Part shown: positions 60,969-64,000 of the stretch, piece by piece
Layout: each line of letters opens with the position of its first letter
Numbering within the stretch: the first letter of the stretch is position 1
Source of the DNA: an uncultured Bacteroidales bacterium
Lineage (GTDB): Bacteria; Bacteroidota; Bacteroidia; Bacteroidales; P3
Reading direction: 5' to 3'
DNA: 64,000 nt
Assembly (NCBI GenBank): GCA_900317285.1
Contig: ONGA01000001.1
Span: 1-64,000 of the forward strand
The notes under the pieces: model-generated
Databases searched by the model: none
Seen by the model: the letters and a program-made list of their open reading frames with translations, nothing else
What the model was told of the DNA's origin: nothing
Position numbers and translations under genes: made by a program

Positions 60969-62065
60969 TGGAAACACCCAACTTTGACGACATCCGTCCC
61001 TACGTGGACGCCGAAATACCCGCCGCACTGGCACGCATCGCCCAGTCCGAGCTCATCCCGCAGGTGCTGCGCTTCATCTATCCGCAGACCAAAGTCGAGG
61101 ACAGCCTCCAGCGCCTCCGTCAGGTCAACACCGTGCGTGAACTCCAGACCACCTTCATGCGCGACGCCATCGAGCGCATCCTCGAAACCACCTCCACAGG
61201 CTTCACCGCCTCGGGCTTCGAACACATCAAGCGCGGCCACCCCTACCTCTACGTCTCCAACCACCGCGACATCACCCTCGACGCCTTCCTGCTCCAGAAA
61301 GTCTTCATCGACCGCCTCAGCGACACCTCCTATATCGTCTTCGGCAACAACCTCATCGACACCCCCCTCATGAAGGACCTCTTCCTGAGCAACAAACTCA
61401 TCCAGATGGAACGCGGCGGCAACCCCATGGCATTCTACCGCAGCCTGCAGCACCTCTCGCAATACCTCCACAAGATCATCACCGAAGAGCACCAGTCCGT
61501 CTGGATTGCACAGAAAAACGGCCGCAGCAAAGACGGCATCGACTCCACCGCCCCCGCCATCGTCAAGATGCTCACCCTCGGCAGCGACAAAGCCCCCGCC
61601 GAAGCCCTCGCCGACCTCCACATCGTGCCCATGGCCATCTCCTACGAATGGGACCCCTGCGACACCATGAAAGCCAACGAGCTCTACCTCAAGGCCCATG
61701 GCGGATACCAGAAAGCCGAAGGCGAAGACACCAACAGCGTCGTCACCGGCATCATCGGCGAAAAGGGACAGATCCACCTCGCCCTCGGCAAGCCCCTCAC
61801 CGCCGCCGAGCTCACCGTCGACGACAGCCGCGACCTCGCCGAGCATGTGGCTTCGGTGCTCGACAACCGCATCCAGAAGCTCTATCGCCTCATGCCCACC
61901 AACTACCTCGCCTACGACATGCTCACCGGAGGCTCACGCTACCGCCAACACTACAGCGCCGACGTCAAGAACGCCTTCCTCCAGCGCATGAACCACCTCG
62001 ACAGCGAGCGTCAGAAGGTAATGCTCGAAATGTACGCCAATCCGGTCGTCACTTCGAAGGCTTGA
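60968..62065 (+). CDS. glycerolipid acyltransferase (PlsB/PlsC-like)
   Basis: The 365-residue protein has an acyltransferase core with the HX4D motif VSNHRDITLDAFLLQ (about residues 96-110), followed by LIQMERGGNP (motif II-like) and VWIAQKNGRSKDGID (motif III-like, about 178-192), then VPMAISYEWDPCDTM (motif IV). N- and C-terminal helical extensions are typical of the Bacteroidetes version. It lacks an obvious membrane span. Together with gpsA, which it overlaps by one base, it probably acylates glycerol-3-phosphate or lysophosphatidate; which of the two is not clear. Its last 17 nt overlap the 3' end of the convergent helicase gene. Confidence 0.9.
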   Translation: METPNFDDIRPYVDAEIPAALARIAQSELIPQVLRFIYPQTKVEDSLQRLRQVNTVRELQTTFMRDAIERILETTSTGFTASGFEHIKRGHPYLYVSNHRDITLDAFLLQKVFIDRLSDTSYIVFGNNLIDTPLMKDLFLSNKLIQMERGGNPMAFYRSLQHLSQYLHKIITEEHQSVWIAQKNGRSKDGIDSTAPAIVKMLTLGSDKAPAEALADLHIVPMAISYEWDPCDTMKANELYLKAHGGYQKAEGEDTNSVVTGIIGEKGQIHLALGKPLTAAELTVDDSRDLAEHVASVLDNRIQKLYRLMPTNYLAYDMLTGGSRYRQHYSADVKNAFLQRMNHLDSERQKVMLEMYANPVVTSKA

Positions 62066-63485
62066 AAAATGTAGCGTCGAAATTCAGCAGATACACTTTC
62101 TCCGTCGCACGCGTGAAAGCGGTGTACAGCCACCGCAAGTAGTCGCGGTCGACAGGATTCTCCCCCAGAAAGCCTTGGTCCACAATCACCGTGCGCCACT
62201 GCCCGCCCTGCGTCTTGTGGCAGGTCAGCGCATAGGCGAACTTCACCTGCAGCGCATTGTAGTAGGGGTTCTGCCGCAGCTCACGCAGCCTGTCGGCCTT
62301 GTGCGGCAGCTCGGCATAATCCTCCATGACAGTGTTGAACAGCCGCTCCGACTCCTCGTGCGTCAGCGACGGCGACTCGGAATAAAGCGTGGAGAGCATC
62401 AGCTTGCAGTCGCGCGGCTCCTCGTCGGGATAGTCCACAAAGCGCACCGTGGCATCGGCGAAGCGGAAGCCATACAGTTCCTGCACGTTGCGCACGCTCA
62501 GCACCTCCACGATGTCGCCGTTGGCGATGAAGCCGATGGTGGATTCCTCGTCCAGCCAGAAATAGTTGTTCTTCACCACCATCAGGTAGTCTCCGGCGTT
62601 CACCTCCTCCTCACGGAAGAGCACGCTGTTGCGGATACCCTGGTTGAACAGGTTGGCGCGCTTGTTCGACCGCGTCACCACCACGACATCCTCCAGCGCA
62701 TACGACCCATACTCGCGGAAGAGCGTCTCCATCAGGTCCTCGCCCGACAGAGGCACCACATCCGTCGCCCCACCCACATCGAACAGCGGCAGTTGCGCCG
62801 CCTCGCCGGGCGACAGCAGCGCTATCTGTGAGCGCAAGGCTGTGGCGTTGCCCAGGATGCCCGAGAGCTGCTGCTGACGCACCACCTCGGTAAGCTCGCA
62901 ACTGATAAGGTTCAGACTGAAAGAAGCGGCAAGGAAGCGCTCATCCAGGGCAGGACTCTCGCTCTGCCCCACCGGCGGCAGCTGCGCCGTGTCGCCGATG
63001 AGCATCAGGCGGCAATGGTTACCGTCGTACACATAATCCACCAAGTCCTCCAGCAGGCTCTGTCTCGTCGAAGTGGGCTCCACCCCAATCATCGACGCCT
63101 CGTCAACGATGAAAAGCGTATAGGCATGCTTATTGATGGCCCGCACCGTGCGGATCGCTCCGCCGGCATCGGTAACGGTGATGTAAATCTTCTTGTGGAT
63201 GGTATACGCCTGACGCCCCGAATAGCCCGCAATCACCTTGGCGGCACGCCCCGTGGGCGCCAGCAGCACCGTATTGACACGCAACTGCGGCAACACCTGT
63301 ATCAAAGCCGAAACAAGCGACGTCTTACCCGTGCCCGCATAGCCCTTCATCAGGAACAGCGACCGCGGGTCGGCATCATAAAGAAAATGTGCCATGGAGG
63401 CACAAGCATCCCGCTGTCCGACGGTTGGTTCGTGCGGAAAGCGGGATATGATAAGGTTCTGTACTTTACGTTCTAAGCCGTCCAC
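62049..63485 (-). CDS. Dda/RecD-like SF1 DNA helicase
   Basis: The 478-residue protein has helicase motif I FLMKGYAGTGKTSLVSALIQ (about residues 44-63), Ia VLLAPTGRAAKVIA, II LFIVDEASMIG, III LMLIGDTAQLPPVGQ and, at the C-terminus, the UvrD_C2 motifs FAYALTCHKTQGGQW and WLYTAFTRATEKVYLL. Between them lies an SH3-like insertion (NAGDYLMVVKNNYFWL; FIANGDIVEVLSV). This is the compact RecD2/Dda-type 5'-3' helicase common in Bacteroidetes, without the RecBC partners. Converges with the acyltransferase gene (17-nt overlap) and follows secG by 3 nt. Confidence 0.94.
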   Translation of the reverse strand: MDGLERKVQNLIISRFPHEPTVGQRDACASMAHFLYDADPRSLFLMKGYAGTGKTSLVSALIQVLPQLRVNTVLLAPTGRAAKVIAGYSGRQAYTIHKKIYITVTDAGGAIRTVRAINKHAYTLFIVDEASMIGVEPTSTRQSLLEDLVDYVYDGNHCRLMLIGDTAQLPPVGQSESPALDERFLAASFSLNLISCELTEVVRQQQLSGILGNATALRSQIALLSPGEAAQLPLFDVGGATDVVPLSGEDLMETLFREYGSYALEDVVVVTRSNKRANLFNQGIRNSVLFREEEVNAGDYLMVVKNNYFWLDEESTIGFIANGDIVEVLSVRNVQELYGFRFADATVRFVDYPDEEPRDCKLMLSTLYSESPSLTHEESERLFNTVMEDYAELPHKADRLRELRQNPYYNALQVKFAYALTCHKTQGGQWRTVIVDQGFLGENPVDRDYLRWLYTAFTRATEKVYLLNFDATFFKPSK

Positions 63486-63488
63486 GAC

Positions 63489-63842
63489 TTACTGCTGGTC
63501 AGCCTCCGGAGCAGGAGCCTCAGCGGGGGTAGCAGTGGCAGCGGCGGCGGGAGCCTGCTGCACAGGGCTCAGGTCACCCACCTGCACCTCGGTCTGGAGA
63601 GGATTCTCGGCGTGACCGCGATGGATGGAAACGGTAGCGGCAAGGCTCAGCGCCACAAGGATTCCGGCGAGCCACCAGGTAGCTTTCTCAAGGAAATCGG
63701 CGGTCTGGCGCACACCCATCACCTGGGTGGGAGCAGAGAAATTGGCGGCAAGTCCGCCACCCTTCGAGTTCTGTACAAGCACAACAAGTCCGAGCAGAAC
63801 GCAGACAATGATAATCAGGATAACAATAATTGTATAAACCAT
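63489..63842 (-). CDS. secG: preprotein translocase subunit SecG
   Basis: The 117-residue protein has two membrane spans (VYTIIVILIIIVCVLLGLVV and TWWLAGILVALSLAATVSI) with the conserved cytoplasmic loop LVQNSKGGGLAANFS between them. A 35-residue Ala/Pro/Glu-rich tail follows, as often in Bacteroidetes. SecG is the small auxiliary subunit of the SecYEG channel. It lies 12 nt downstream of the TPR gene and is probably cotranscribed with it. Confidence 0.95.
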   Translation of the reverse strand: MVYTIIVILIIIVCVLLGLVVLVQNSKGGGLAANFSAPTQVMGVRQTADFLEKATWWLAGILVALSLAATVSIHRGHAENPLQTEVQVGDLSPVQQAPAAAATATPAEAPAPEADQQ

Positions 63843-63854
63843 ATAACTTTTTAT

Positions 63855-64000
63855 TTATTTTCTGTTTAACAATGATTCCAACTTCTCAATTCGGGGTGCA
63901 AAAATACTACTTTTTTCGGGATTACGCGCCAATAAATTCCTATAAATTGCCAGCGCACGAGAATAATTGCCCTGCTTCTCCAGTATAACAGCAAGAGTTT
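63855..64000 (-). CDS. TPR-repeat protein, C-terminal end (start outside window)
   Basis: The minus strand is open from the window end to TAA at 63857-63855 and encodes about 48 residues: LEKQGNYSRALAIYRNLL, ARNPEKSSIFAPRIEKLESL, LNRK. The first part is a tetratricopeptide helix pair (GNYSRALAIYRNLL) and the PEKSS-FA-IEKLE ending is what Bacteroidales TPR proteins just upstream of secG commonly show. The function of these proteins is not established. Partial because the window ends. Confidence 0.8.
   Translation of the reverse strand, partial: TLAVILEKQGNYSRALAIYRNLLARNPEKSSIFAPRIEKLESLLNRK

Noticed and set aside
63899-63906. TATTTTTG as a secG promoter
   Set aside because: The sequence lies inside the TPR coding region (codons for S-I-F-A), and secG follows that gene by 12 nt, so chance occurrence is likely.

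Overview
The window is a piece of a Bacteroidales chromosome. The evidence is a Bacteroidetes-order dcw cluster, two type IX secretion (T9SS) substrates, an S46 dipeptidyl-peptidase and promoters of the Bacteroidetes type (TTTG, about 20 nt, TAnnTTTG). Genus cannot be fixed from the sequence alone. Most of the window is GC-rich; roughly 3.4-14.1 kb is visibly AT-rich and looks acquired.

Layout. (1) 0-3.3 kb is accessory DNA: the tail of a DUF6266-like protein, a Gp37/Gp68 (DUF5131) protein, a small unknown gene and a RhuM-family gene, separated by hairpins and 11-bp-periodic repeats. (2) 3.4-14.7 kb is one tightly packed operon: cytosine methyltransferase, MutL/MORC-like GHKL ATPase, Z1 helicase-like protein, DUF4420 PD-(D/E)XK nuclease, AIPR protein, OLD-like AAA ATPase and Vsr nuclease. 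This is a multi-component restriction/phage-defence system with a nested inverted repeat just before its first gene. (3) 14.7-21.4 kb is housekeeping on the minus strand: a remnant of a second cobW gene, DUF1846, CobW, DUF4159, RsmE, MnmA and an EamA transporter. (4) 21.4-36.9 kb is the dcw cluster, minus strand, in the order mraZ-rsmH-ftsL-ftsI-murE-mraY-[murD remnant]-ftsW-murG-murC-ftsQ-ftsA-ftsZ. (5) 37-48 kb, plus strand: a T9SS type-B surface protein with two IgGFc-binding-like domains, a DPP7-type peptidase, an rpoN gene that continues in frame into an M23 peptidase, ribH, fmt and HU. (6) 48.5-59.5 kb: a 3650-residue T9SS type-A adhesin-like protein with about 25 InlB-B-like repeats. 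(7) 60-64 kb: gpsA, an acyltransferase, a Dda/RecD-like helicase, secG and the tail of a TPR protein.

Four things stand out. First is the seven-gene defence operon. Second is the single-frame RpoN-M23 reading frame. Third is the murD position in the dcw cluster, which holds only a degenerate C-terminal domain. Fourth is a pervasive system of short tandem arrays with strict periods (7, 8, 9, 11 or 16 bp). These fill intergenic gaps and also sit in frame inside vsr, rsmE (twice), murC, rpoN and a signal peptide; two 11-bp arrays 22 kb apart are near-identical inverted copies. Coordinates and motifs were read by eye; no database search or calculation was run.
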